Assembly: GCA_025201805.1 (NCBI GenBank)
Contig: MU619248.1
Span: 272,313-336,312 of the forward strand
Origin: Parasitella parasitica
Taxonomy: Eukaryota; Mucoromycota; Mucoromycetes; Mucorales; Mucoraceae
Direction: 5' to 3'
DNA: 64,000 nt
Shown here: positions 23,482-34,475 of the stretch, piece after piece
Numbering within the stretch: position 1 is the stretch's first letter
How the letters are laid out: each line of letters opens with the position of its first letter
Made by a program: the position numbers and the translations under genes
Notes under the pieces: generated by a model
Databases searched by the model: none
Seen by the model: only the letters and a program-made list of their open reading frames with translations
What the model was told of the DNA's origin: nothing

Positions 23482-25152
23482 ATGACAATAACACATCGAC
23501 AAAAACCCTCAGGAAGCACACTAAGTGCTGTTACCAATGCAGATGGTGGAGGGTCAAGTATTGACGATAAAGAGCCTCCCAAGTACCACTGTGATGCTTG
23601 TTCAAACGACGTGACCAACACCGTTCGTATACGTTGCGCTGATAAAGACTGTCCAGACTTTGACCTTTGTGTTTCTTGTTTCTGCGGTGGAGCAGAGCCA
23701 GTAAAGCACAAGACATGGCATGATTACCGTATCGTCAAGCCACACAATTTTCCGATTTTCAGTGAAGACTGGGACGCAGACGAAGAGCTGCTGCTCATCG
23801 AGGCAGCAGAGAAGATGGGTATAGGTAACTGGCAGGCAATTGCCGACTATGTGGGTACCAAGGGAAAGGGAGAGTGTGAGCAGCACTACTTGGATGTATA
23901 CGTATCCAGTCCAAACTGGCCACTTCCAAGAATGAATCTCAAGTTTGAAACTAGCGAAATCGAGTGTCGTGAACGCAAGCGCCAACGATTGCAGCAATCT
24001 CGTGGTATGACACCTCGCAAGCCAATGTCTTCTCATCCAAACAACGCCAAACCCATTACCAGTGGTCCTTCTTTCCATGAAATCCAAGGCTACATGCCTC
24101 GCCGTTTTGAGTTCGAGACAGAGCACGAAAACGAGGCCGAGCAATTTGTCAAGGATATGGTTTTTAACGACGACGATACCGAAGAGGAAGTAGACCTCAA
24201 AGTGATGGTGTTGGACATTTACAATTCACGACTGGATCGTCGAATGGAGCGTAAAAACCTTATATTCGAGAGAAGATGGCTAGACTTTAAACGAATGCAG
24301 GCAATTGAACGAAAGCGACAAAAGGAAGAGCGTGACATTTACAACAAGACTCGGGTGTTTTGCAGACTGCAGACTGAGGCAGATTACGACATGTTTGTGA
24401 AAGGCCTGGTAAAAGAGCAGCAGTTGAGGGATAGGATCACTACGTTGCAAGAGTGGAGGCAGGCTGGCCTCACCACTGTCAAACAGGGTGAACAATACGA
24501 ACGCGAGAAGCAAAATCGACTTGCTCAGCTAAAGACATTTGTATCGTTATCGAGCGAAAGAAACGGAGCAAGCGGATCAGCTCAGAGAAACACATACCGT
24601 GCACAAATCGCATCTCTTGCGACGTCAAATGGCGCTCACTATTACCGAGACAGACCGACACATACGACGTCCACGCCTGCACTTTCCAATGCTACATCTG
24701 CTGCCCCTTCAGGCGGCCGAAAGCCAGCCAATCCATTAAACATTCGAGATGCTGATGGCGTCCATTTATTGACTGAAGAAGAACAATTACTGTGTTCCAC
24801 ACTACGAATCATGCCCAGGCCTTACTTGGTCATCAAAGACACAATACTAAAAGAGTATGCTCGACTTGGGTATATGAAACGACGTCAATGCCGTTCATTG
24901 ATCAAGATAGACGTGAACAAGACGAGTCGAATTTATGACTTTTTTGTGGAAAGTGGATGGATCAAGGCGTTTAAAGATCCTGCTACAGCAGCAGCAGCAA
25001 CAGCAGCAGCAGCTCAAATCCCAGCGACATTATCATCAAACCCATCCCCTCCTCCTGCAACACAACCCTCTGAATTACTCGCATCTGAGGCACTACAACC
25101 ATCCACTTCAACCTCTATCTCTACTTCATTAATGATGACCGAAGCTAACTGA
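23482..25152 (+). CDS. ADA2: Ada2 transcriptional adaptor (SAGA/HAT complex)
   Basis: A single exon of 556 residues. A ZZ zinc finger spans about residues 35-85 (CDAC, CADKDCPDFDLCVSC, then HDYR), followed by a SANT domain (WDADEELLLIEAAEKMGIGNW, about 98-140), the ADA box region, and a C-terminal SWIRM domain (LLCSTLRIMPRPYLVIKD ... YDFFVESGWI, about 435-520). The tail is Ala/Ser/Pro-rich with a short poly-Ala. Ada2 activates the Gcn5 histone acetyltransferase inside SAGA in the nucleus. The start is the first ATG; an in-frame TTG 33 bases upstream was ignored. The absence of introns contrasts with its neighbour PDS5. Confidence 0.94.
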   Translation: MTITHRQKPSGSTLSAVTNADGGGSSIDDKEPPKYHCDACSNDVTNTVRIRCADKDCPDFDLCVSCFCGGAEPVKHKTWHDYRIVKPHNFPIFSEDWDADEELLLIEAAEKMGIGNWQAIADYVGTKGKGECEQHYLDVYVSSPNWPLPRMNLKFETSEIECRERKRQRLQQSRGMTPRKPMSSHPNNAKPITSGPSFHEIQGYMPRRFEFETEHENEAEQFVKDMVFNDDDTEEEVDLKVMVLDIYNSRLDRRMERKNLIFERRWLDFKRMQAIERKRQKEERDIYNKTRVFCRLQTEADYDMFVKGLVKEQQLRDRITTLQEWRQAGLTTVKQGEQYEREKQNRLAQLKTFVSLSSERNGASGSAQRNTYRAQIASLATSNGAHYYRDRPTHTTSTPALSNATSAAPSGGRKPANPLNIRDADGVHLLTEEEQLLCSTLRIMPRPYLVIKDTILKEYARLGYMKRRQCRSLIKIDVNKTSRIYDFFVESGWIKAFKDPATAAAATAAAAQIPATLSSNPSPPPATQPSELLASEALQPSTSTSISTSLMMTEAN

Positions 25153-25225
25153 GTCTTATAAAAATATACACCGAGGGCTAATTTTCCTACGTCTTCATAA
25201 TTACCTTGTTTACAATGTTTTGCAC

Positions 25226-25257
<32 letters not shown>

Positions 25258-25284
25258 CCAAATTTTTTTTTTTTTATATTAAAT

Positions 25285-26467
25285 ATGACAATTTCAGACG
25301 ATCCTCGTACAAGCCATACTATAGTCAGATCCCTTATTGAGGATGGATATTTGTATCAGATGGAATACAAAGATCAAACAAACAACCTGTTTTATCTGAT
25401 TCTGAATTTGCATAAAATCAAGAGCAAGTATAACGATGTATATATGCGTATATCAGCGATTTGTTGTATTCATCATTACATACATCATAGTTCCTGAAAA
25501 ACAGCTGGACGCCGTGTATCGACATGTCATACGTACCATGGATGCATTGCTGATTCCAAAGACATTCAAGTTGCCAAATCCAATACAAGAAAGTGCGTGG
25601 CAAGATTACCTTGGCGACGCAGACATGTATGCCGAGTACATGGCGTTTTTTGATCGCCAGATCATCTGTCATGGCGTAGACAATGCTTTAAAGCAGTACT
25701 TTTACGACAGCCCGCTTGCCTACTCTGTAGGCTCCCATCGTCTACCAGTAGCTCATATGGCTCTAGGCGTAAGGTACAAGTTGGACGAACTCATTGGACA
25801 AGCGTTAGCTTACTTGGCAACGACATTTCAAGACGGAAGCTTCTTGAAAAGCCAGCCATCCCAACTCAGCAATAGCGGCTACTTGACAGCGCATCAGATA
25901 TTGGTAGATCAGGTAAGAGTAGATCCTCGGTTTGGATCATCTTATGGCTTGATAACTATCAGCAAAAAAGATTACCAAGAGCTCCCAAAGTGTAAAAGGG
26001 TTCTCAAAAACACGCATGAGCTCTTGCAGACGTACACGTATCTTTGGAAAGTGCCAGAGAATGTGGACGACGCGCTGGAAGAATTGCGACTATTGGCGAC
26101 GCAGATGATGATTTCGCCCGTCAAGGGCGGATTGAGACGGCAATACATCGATGCTGGAACGGGAGGCAGCCTGCTTAGGACTATAAACGCCATTGACATA
26201 CTCTATCCTAACTCTAGCTGTCCAAGGGACATTCTGCGAGTGCAGTTTTTGAATGTGATTCACTACTACATTGCATTGGGTCGTCCAGATATACTCAGTC
26301 TCTTGAGCAACAACAAAAGTAAGCGCTTCAATGAATTCAGTCTCATCCAAAAGATGATTGATAGCAACAAGATCAACGCTCCTACCATGGCTGCTTTATT
26401 TGCATTGAAAGAGGCACAAGACCATAATCTACATTCCATGTACACTAAAGTTGCAAACCTGCTCTAA
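25285..26467 (+). CDS. questin-oxidase-like protein (DUF4243)
   Basis: Two exons (25285-25447, 25491-26467) give 379 residues. The segment from YLGDADMYAEYMAFFDRQI through LPVAHMALGVRYKLDELIGQALAYLA resembles the questin oxidase family, whose founding members open an anthraquinone ring by Baeyer-Villiger-type oxidation without a flavin motif. The donor at 25448 was chosen because it alone keeps the phase; a nearby GTATAT donor does not. The substrate here is unknown and no polyketide synthase is nearby, so the family name should not be taken as a reaction. Its stop codon lies 4 bases from the FRG1 stop on the other strand. Confidence 0.7.
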
Positions 26468-26471
26468 TAAA

Positions 26472-27444
26472 CTATTTACAGTAGCGATCAGCCTTCATTT
26501 TTTCTCGTCTATCTAGCAAAGCTTCTGCAAGACGACCATCAGTTTTTGCTTTTTTCAATTCACGTTTATCTGCCAGTGTGTGATGCACTTTCCCCCCTCC
26601 CCAGGACTGATACTTTTTACTAGATGAATATTGCTGTTAGTTTTACGTGCAGACATAAATCTGTTTTTTTTAAAAAAACACTTGCACATTATCCATCTCA
26701 GAGCCTGTTCCATCTGATTTCTGCTTCTTTGACTTGGACTTGTACTTGAATCTGGACTGGCAGTAAACTCGAAACGATTCGCAGAATCCCACATCGTCAG
26801 CATCGGCTCGAAAACGGACGCCTCCACCAGCAATTTCGTCTGCCATCAAGAATTTACCATGAACGTTTTCAAAAGCAATACCTGCATCTGATACCGTAGG
26901 CTTCCACTCTTCTTGCCCTCCAATAGCCTCACTATCGCACGCTACAACCCCAAACTTATCGCTGCTCAGGTATTTGCTGTTTGCGGATTTGAATGTGAAT
27001 GCGTTTGTGGATCCTGTAATACGTGAACCAACAAACACCTGCTGCATGATGGTCGGCTCAGGTGCCGTTTCAGAGAGATTTGGAATTGGATATGCTAGGA
27101 ACCGATCGTCTTCATCTACAGTAAGGCACACTGGGGGGTCGCTTGGATGTGTGATGAATAACGGCCCGATTAAGTCTTCTAAATTGTCTGCTCTGACCCA
27201 AACTTGACCATATGGACTAATGTAAGTATACGTGCTGTGTGCAGCACATTAGATTATTCGCATACCTTGGTCTGTCGTTTCGTCATGTCCCTTTTCTTCG
27301 TTTTCAGCTGAACGATGCTTTCTCTTTTTCTTACTATCGAGCAGTTAGATGAATGAGGCTTGAGTTCTATTGCTATATGCCTTACTTTTGGTTTTTGTCT
27401 CCTTTGAAGATGAGTTTGCTTTTCTTTTGTGCTTTTCCAGACAT
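26472..27444 (-). CDS. FRG1: FRG1-like fascin-fold RNA-processing protein
   Basis: ATG at 27444 opens a lysine-rich first exon (to 27386), then a second basic exon (about 27335-27264), a long third exon (from 27234 or 27216 to about 26685), and a last exon (26619-26472). The third exon has the fascin-like core NSKYLSSDKFGVVACDSEAI and QEEWKPTVSDAGIAFENV; the last ends in LLDRREKMKADRYCK, nearly the same as the end of animal FRG1. FRG1 is a nuclear and nucleolar protein associated with the spliceosome and with actin bundling. The junction of exons 2 and 3 does not close in phase with the sites I can see, so that intron may be misread or the assembly may have a one-base error. Confidence 0.82.
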
Positions 27445-29537
27445 AGGAAATGAGGCGTTTATTAAGAAAAAGAGCAAGCTTTTCTTTTGCGAGAGCGTGC
27501 AGCTTTAAATATTGTCACTCGCAACAGTCAAAGTGTAACTGATTGGCTATACATGTGGAGGTCTTTGATTCATCAGCAGTTCAAGTATGCATACGGAGAA
27601 CAACTGTAAAATTCTTCAACATCAAGACAGATTCGCCATCTTTACTAGCCTTTACAACATGAATAATATCTTGCAGTTTAGCTAGGTCCTCAACAAGCGT
27701 ATACTTGATCTCAAAGTCTGGCACAATTCTGGTGGCATCCAGTACCCGTGAGCATCGATTTCAACTGTTTGCATGTTAGGCTAAATGATCAATGACCTGA
27801 ACCGGTGTACACTTCCCATCCTTCAGCGTCAACATAGTCCAGCAGAAATAGCTGCGATTAGCTTCGTAAACTTGTCGAGATGTTTTACAGTTCTTTTAGT
27901 GTCAAGGCGAGTGTCGTAAACGCTCTCTTGTGTTCTTGAGCGAAAGCGCCTTCTTGAGATACACGATTTTGAGATAGAGTTGATCCCACAATTGTACAAG
28001 CGTATCGAAATTTAAGGTTTATCGAGAGCAGAAATGCATGGCTCCAAGCAAAATCATTTCTCAAATATACCTTGGTGATAAATCTGTTCCTCGTAGAGAG
28101 CTGCTTCTTGTATTCGTAAAATAATTTGAATTCAGTCTTGCTTCAGGATCATTCCAACTTCTACAAGTCGATCAGCATTCGTTGGCTTGCTGAGGGCCAT
28201 TAATGTAGCAGATGATACGAAAATACAACTTCTTCAAAATATTGGGCTTCATGTGGATAGCTAAGATGCGTATTTATTCGAAAGAGTAATTTTTTGCTAG
28301 TGCTAAACTAGATAACGCCAGTCAAGGCACATAGATGACCTGCGCAATTTGCAGGATTTGTGTGCTCAGGAATACATTCTCTATTTATATCGAAAAGTGT
28401 CTTGACAGCATGTTTTAGGAAGCTCGATATTCAATATTGTGATAAAAAAAATTGTTTGCTAACTATAATTATTATCAAAAAGAAACTTTATTCAAATTGG
28501 CGTCATATCCGATATTTAAGCTTATTTTTTCACTTGGATTTAAATCATGGCGAAGGTTTACATATTTGAGAATTTTGCTACAAGTATCATTGAGCCAAAT
28601 TATTTCAAACAAGTCTCCAGCTTGTCATAGTTTTGTTTTGATAATATTGGAAGCTTATTTGGGGAATTGAAACAATGCTCTATCAATTTTTTGCCCATCT
28701 TGTGAAACGTACGTTTTGAAAGTAATCATCTACATTCATTTACGAAACAACAATGACATTCTCTCAGGGTTACAGTACGATCGAAGACAGAGCTTCACTT
28801 TGGTGGATGAAACCATTCAACGTTTTTCTCGATTAAGGTTTGTACGAAAAAAGAACTGCAACAACCCAAACAAATCTTTAAATCTAGTAACATTTGACAG
28901 ATCTACTATATATGTGTGATACCTCTTTTTTTTTCCCTTTTTTCTTTTTCTCTGCACATCTCTTATGTTTGATAATCATCCAATATCTTTTCTCGATTGA
29001 AAAATCGATAGCGATCATTTCATTAGCTGAAAAGGAGTCGATATATTTTTTGAAGAAGCAGGAAAACTGTTTGCTAATGAAATTCTCATGTTTGATTTTT
29101 TATTTGATTTTTTTGTTTAGTAGTATGATGATGTTATCTCTGTGGTTACGAGCCAAGCGTTATTGATAAACAATAAAGATATCATCACAACTCAAAAAGA
29201 TATACAGAAGAGCTTGGCTTTCCGTGTTTCTTGTAGATCAGCTATAATCCTGTTACAATGACAGCTGCTAGCCGTGATTGAGGTTGTTATGAAACATTGA
29301 TAAATACATGCAAGTACAATGTTTTGCCATTTATTCTCACAAAAGGCTGTTGGGAACACAGAGGCGTCATGCAAATAAAAATGATAGTAATTTCTTCATG
29401 TATCACATCAGTCTCTTTTTTTTCTTTTCTCTCTTTCTCTTTCTCTCACACTCTCTCTTTCTCGTTTTTATCTTCTTTTTTTTTTCGAATTGAAAATACA
29501 TAGTTCTTCATCTACTATACCAAATCAAGAATTCTAT
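27445..29537. other. intergenic region with one decayed gene
   Basis: About 2 kb between FRG1 and the MADS gene. The left half contains the decayed gene listed separately. The right half (28400-29400) is AT-rich with no supported gene, and 29405-29485 is a CT-rich tract just before the MADS gene that may be its promoter and leader. Confidence 0.55.
27591..28370 (-). pseudogene. decayed protein-coding gene, unknown family
   Basis: Reading the minus strand from 28370 down, protein-like stretches follow each other in shifting frames: YFEEVVFSYHLLH, then MALSKPTNADRLVEVGMILK, then DTRLDTKRTVKHLDKFTKLI, then VDAEGWEVYTG, and finally a clean 55-residue end with RVLDATRIVPDFEIKYTL and a stop at 27591. 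Stops and frameshifts separate them and I found no set of splice sites that joins them all. The order of the pieces suggests one gene broken by several mutations. I do not recognise the family. Confidence 0.5.
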
Positions 29538-30797
29538 ATGCAATCGTCCGATTATTACCAACCCAATCTACAGCATCCGTACATGTTGCAACCAGCAATG
29601 GTAGATGGTCCTGTCAGTCATCTTGGCGCTGAAGAAGACGATTCAGATGGCAGTGGAATACCTGATAAAAGATCCGGTAGAAGAAAAATCAAGATTGAAT
29701 ACATCAATGATAAATCAAGAAGGCACATAACGTTTTCTAAAAGAAAAGCTGGTATTATGAAAAAGGTAAAGTATGTTGTACACAAATAGAACAATAGATT
29801 GCTGACAAAGTAATAGGCCTATGAATTGAGTACGCTGACAGGAACCCAGATTTTACTCTTGGTTGTATCTGAAACTGGTCTCGTTTATACCTTTACTACG
29901 CCAAAACTTCAACCGCTTGTTACAAAGTCTGAAGGAAAGAATTTAATTCAATCATGCTTGAATGCTCCTGATCCAATTGAACCTACTTCTTTGTCTTCTA
30001 CAGATCGCAGCCATCAAGAAGCACCTCAACAATCTCGATCTTTCATGGATTCCAATAATCCAACTATGTCTCCGCCCACGGTTAGTACCCATAATCATTA
30101 TTATTAGGTAGATAGAGGGGTCATATAAAGTGAAAGTAATATTTCATTAAGTGTGGCTACATATATAATTGTGTGCAAAAAATATCACTTGTGGTTAGAG
30201 AAACGTTACGTATACTGTATATTTACGACAATTATGCGTTCACACACTCACATTTCTGCCCGACTGATCAACACATACACTTACTATACATCTATCTACC
30301 TATTTACTACTAGTCAGTTTTACTATATGAATTAGAGGGTGAAATCTTATATTTTATATATTAAACACTTCCTTTTTTTCTATAAAAAAAAATCATACAT
30401 AGACAAGCAGTAATCATTATCGGCCAAGTCAAACTTCAGATGCCAATAGTAACACTTACACCGATGACAGAAAGGTATTTTTTGGTGCATTTACCCGCTG
30501 CAAAGACTAAAAATAATTACATGACAGAGATTTGGTACTATGATTGCTGCTAATCCTCCTTTAGTATTAAATAGCGCTTTACGATCCAGTTCTGAGCATC
30601 AGCAACAAATGCCATCACATTACAGCCCCATGGCATATCCATCTTACGATAGTAATCCAGCAGACTCAAACACATCATCCACTGCCGGTTCATTATATCC
30701 TTATAATTTGTCAGCTCAACCAGATAATATCAGATACTGGAATAGCAATACACTTTCCAATAACGTTAATATACGCAAGCGTAATGTTAAACGATAA
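29538..30797 (+). CDS. MCM1: SRF/MCM1-type MADS-box transcription factor
   Basis: Four exons (29538-29765, 29817-30080, 30403-30474, 30528-30797) give 277 residues. The MADS box begins near residue 52 with GRRKIKIEYINDKSRRHITF and continues across the first intron (KAGIMKKAYELSTLTGTQIL), then the SAM-like extension VYTFTTPKLQPLVTKSEGK. This is the type I, SRF/Mcm1 subgroup, which binds CArG-like sites and partners other factors in cell-type, mating and cell-cycle control. The acidic N-terminus and the Ser/Asn/Gln-rich tail are typical. The second intron is 322 nt, much longer than the 45-80 nt usual here. An in-frame TTG upstream was rejected as start. Confidence 0.88.
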
Positions 30798-31136
30798 ATA
30801 GCAGATGAGATCTGCAAATAGTGTACAATATTACAACAGCAATCATGCTGCTTATGTACCACAATGAATGTCAAAATATCGAATGATTATTACAACTAAA
30901 TGTCTATGGAAAAAATGATATAAAATAGCCACCGCATTCAATAATAAAATATTTATTGTGTATGTTCAACCAAATTCAAGAAGTACAAGTCTTTTTTTAG
31001 CAAGGATAATGGTACACTGCATCGTCATGCATTGGTCATTTGCAGAGGCAATAACTAAACAATGTTCAACAAGTGATGCATAGGTTGAAAAATAGAGCAT
31101 CTTTGAAGACAAGTGCGTTTTCAAAGTAGCTCATGA
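30798..31136. other. convergent 3' region between the MADS gene and the small secreted gene
   Basis: A 339-base stretch, AT-rich with several AATAAA-like signals (for example near 30942-30960). No gene seen. Confidence 0.5.
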
Positions 31137-31613
31137 TCAGTTCGCCCTGGACGCTTCCAATCTGATTTCGGCACCATTGTCATAGATATCAACGCGGCCG
31201 CCTGTTTCAACGATTATTTCCTTCCTAATTCCTGAATATGCAACCTAAATAATAATTTCATTGAGCTTTTGTTTCTTCCGAGACGAGTGACCTACTAAGT
31301 ACATACATATACTTGTAATTGCGTATGCTTATCCCCGTTAATTGAGTTCTTGCAATCAGGGGAATCACAGCACTTGGAGGATTTTGGAGGAAAAACACCT
31401 AATGAGGGACTACATATAATTACAAACAAGCTTATATGCAAAACTGAAGAATACTTACCCTTTTGATTTTGCAACTAAGTTTAAACCACCTTGCGTAACT
31501 TCTACATTTTTACCACTATGATTGGTAACACAGTATGCCTCCGTTTGTTTTGCCAACAATAAGGTGTGCATTAGTAGTACAGTTGCGATGAAGCTTTTAA
31601 TTTTGAATCCCAT
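31137..31613 (-). CDS. small secreted cysteine-containing protein
   Basis: Three exons (31613-31459, 31409-31313, 31244-31137) close in phase and give 119 residues. The N-terminus MGFKIKSFIATVLLMHTLLL is a signal peptide with likely cleavage after TEA. The mature part of about 94 residues has four cysteines, one next to the cleavage site and three in KCCDSPDC. It has no membrane segment after the signal. I do not recognise the family. Small secreted cysteine-bearing proteins are often wall-associated or act outside the cell, but nothing here shows a function. A TATA-like site lies 70 bases upstream, and both introns have good GTAAGT or GTATAT donors. It lies next to a repeat-rich region. Confidence 0.72.
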
Positions 31614-31680
31614 TTTAGATGTTTGATTTATTGATTTCCGTTAAGAAGAAAAGAAAAAAGAAGTATCAGAGAGCAAGCAT

Positions 31681-31687
31681 ATTTATA
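31681..31687 (-). promoter_or_regulatory. TATA-like element of the small secreted protein gene
   Basis: TATAAAT on the minus strand, about 70 bases before the start codon. Supports the hand-built gene model but is not proof. Confidence 0.4.
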
Positions 31688-32431
31688 TCTGCTCGAAATA
31701 CTTATTTCCAATAAAGCACAAAGAGACATATTTATATTGTACCGACCTGCGGAACAATGAAGTTTCTCAATACAATGAATTTTTGCTCTAAAAATGGAAG
31801 AAAAACGAACATAGCACATTACATGAGGTACCATTCTTTGTAGCTAAAAAACGAAATGCGCAAATTTTGTCCGTTTTTAAGAAATAAACGAACTATCTCA
31901 CAATCCTTACTATACGTTATTTTCAAATGATCTTACATCCCGCAGGAACAACGTTTCAGTAATAATTTTCGTTTCGCAGAATACAATTTTCATCATTATT
32001 CTGACTCCTTTTTCATGGCAATCATTTATGAATAGAGTTAACAATGAATTGTCATGTATAAGAAACCATCGAATTGAATTCTACTTAAACTAAATTCGAA
32101 GCAAATAACTTATCGTTAAATATAAATAGGTCTTGCTTTGACTAATACCATGCTATAATCTTGTTTTTCGGTCAATTAATATATATTTCAAAGATGATCT
32201 AATCGTATTCATAGATTGATTATGCAGATTCATTCTGTATAATTAGGCAATTTCTTCTCAATCGAAAACGTCCCTAGTTTTGTATCTGGCAAATTAATAG
32301 TATTTATTTTTTTCTAATTTCTGTTTAGAACTTAAACGATATTAATATTTAAAGGATAGAAATGATTTTATCCTATAGAGCTGATTTGTCGCTATATTGT
32401 TGGATAAAAAAAAGATAATAAAAACCAAATG

Positions 32432-32810
32432 TTAACGAGATACGAAAACTTCAAGATACTTTATTTAAGATCGAAATTGCATCTGCTATTTATACTTTTT
32501 ACAGCTACATAAATTTATGGTGACTTATTTAGATTCCTAATTGACAAGACTAATTCACAGTGACAATCTACTTGACAAGGTACGATTGAGGTTATACAAC
32601 AAGGGCTACCCGTCTTTGATCTGACAGTGCCCTAATCTTTATCTCGGTGCTCAGATCTGTGTTCTACTGGAATAACCTTCTTGATTTGAAACATAGACTT
32701 TATTCTCCAATTTACACAAGCGTATCACATCACATCATTGGACAATCTTCAATCTTTAATTGAAGTACATTGCCATGATCTCCTGTCTATAATTATGGCA
32801 GATCATATAT
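32432..32810 (-). repeat. LTR-like dispersed repeat, copy 2 of family R1
   Basis: Partner of 9984-10370, same orientation. Shared landmarks include AACGAGATACGAAAACTT, GCATCTGCTATTTATA, GGTGACTTATTTA, and TCAATCTTTAATTGAAGTAC near the right end. The copies differ by many substitutions, so the insertion events are not recent. Confidence 0.6.
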
Positions 32811-33129
32811 TCTCCAGACATTTCATGATGTGATATTATTACTCAAATGAATATATACTATACTTTAATGTCTGGCTTCGAATCTCTGATGGTCAACAAT
32901 GATAATTAGCAACGTAAATATCTTCAGTTTTAGTATCATCATCATAAAAACTCATATTATATACTTCGTAAAGTCAAGGATTTCAAAGCTTCGAAAATTA
33001 CAAGAGGACAATAGAAATAGGTCACGTGATTTATTATTTTAAGCTCCGACACCAAAAATGCGAACGTATTTTTTGCAGATAACTTTTGATAGACAGGCCG
33101 CCCAGTGGAAAGCAAGTTATGCTCATATA

Positions 33130-33436
33130 GCGATGATCATGCCTGTACTTATGGCACCTAAGACAGTGATTATTTTGGTCTTTATCGAAGTCTACCTTTG
33201 ATTTTATTCAATTTTTGCATGGTTTGGGCTGACAATTTTATATACATGATTGAAAATATGGATTCGAATGTTGTTGCCAGAGAGTGCCAAGTCAACATTA
33301 ATTTTGCTAATTTTGATCACGGTTTTACGATTAATTTGTCTGAAATGTATGATATGCTGATATGCCTATTAAGTTAGAAGTTGAAGAATTGGATGACCAC
33401 GATATTGTTGTGGCAATGTCAAAGGGCGCAGCGTAA
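33130..33436 (+). pseudogene. relic ORF attached to repeat family R2
   Basis: The plus strand has a protein-like frame (YFGLYRSLPLILFNFCMVWA, IENMDSNVVARECQVNINFA) that is thrown out of frame near 33357 by an apparent 8-base tandem duplication (GATATGCT GATATGCC). After the duplication the frame reads PIKLEVEELDDHDIVVAMSK and ends in GAA and a stop, followed by AATAAAG about 40 bases later. The extreme C-terminus is also recognisable next to the other R2 copy near 11925. Probably the end of a mobile-element gene; family not recognised. Confidence 0.4.
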
Positions 33437-33680
33437 TGTTACGTATATATGATTTGTATAAAGTAATAAAGACTTTTCTGAATAAAACCAGATACAAAAC
33501 TGAAGACTTTTATTGACATAAGAGTTGATCTCTATTTATGCTTAAATATATCCCAATCAATGTTTATCGACATAACATCTGATGTTTGACAAGAAGTGTC
33601 AAACCTTATTGAACCTTGCAAGAGGTCCAATTACAACAACTTGTAGCTTATTCAAGATCCTTGCATTATGGCTAAGTTAG
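33404..33680. repeat. dispersed repeat, copy 2 of family R2
   Basis: Inverted relative to 11571-11937. It has the same LTR-like signals on the minus strand, the same TTTGACA/TGTCAAA inverted repeat, and on its plus strand the stop codon and poly-A signal of the relic ORF. It lacks the roughly 110-base segment present in copy 1. Confidence 0.65.
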
Positions 33681-34475
33681 ATATGACGTATGTAGCCTTT
33701 ATATGGATACAACAGATATAGCTAAATTTGAGTAAATACTTCGAAAATTTGAAGGTAGCAAATGTTTTCAGTTATAGATCGATTTGTGTTGATAATTTGT
33801 GCTTATTATAAAAAGTTGTTTGGTTTAAAGCAACCGCTTACTCAAAGTATGGCACATTGAGGACATGAATTTTTTGAATTTTAAATGACACTTTTATTTG
33901 GTATAGTCATGCAAATGAGTAATACTTTCGTTGTTTGTGTTGTATTGGTGGTAGAAAATACAGTAAAAATGTATTTGTGCGCATTCAAAAGAACAAATGA
34001 AACTATTATTTAAAGATTATGGTGGATAAACCAAACAGAATACACGTACTTCCAATCATTTTATAATTAGCATTAAGAGCAGCTGTAATGTCATGCATGC
34101 ATTGTACAAGGCAATAAAAAAAAGGACTCTTTGAAAAGAGAAGCTGCTGATATAATACACACTATTTGGAAAATGCAAAGAAGCATATCGGCATTTTTGG
34201 GCTCTAACTTTTATCCAAAAATTTCTGTGGTATTTTTCTGTCTGTAAGCTGATATTTTTACGGTATTGCTCCTATCGAATTTCGATCCCTCGTTCTATTC
34301 TACACACAGTGCTTTTCAAAATGATACAGATTCTGAACTTTAAAAGTATCAAATGTTCTACAAAATTTAAAAAAATGACTTCAACTTCTTTTCTTCTTTT
34401 TGCTTCGCGTTTGTGTCCCGCTTCTACCAACAACAACAACAGCATCAAGAACAACAAAAAGGTCGTCTATCCAGA

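Larger units (their letters stand above)
31614..34475. other. gene-poor AT-rich region with repeat relics
   Basis: About 2.9 kb without an intact gene. It holds the promoter of the secreted protein gene, a possible LTR-like stretch at about 32120-32290 (TATAAATAGG ... AGTTTTGTATCTGG on the plus strand), the R1 and R2 copies and the coding relic listed separately, and the leader of the farnesyl-diphosphate synthase gene. Confidence 0.6.

Noticed and set aside
29405-29485. CT-rich tract as a possible mobile-element end
   Set aside because: It is better explained as a pyrimidine-rich leader before the MADS gene, as commonly seen in fungal promoters.
34375-34475. Upstream ATG with Ser/Phe-rich frame before farnesyl diphosphate synthase, like a transit peptide
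   Set aside because: It is in a different frame and no intron joins it to the synthase; the ATG at 34476 fits the family.
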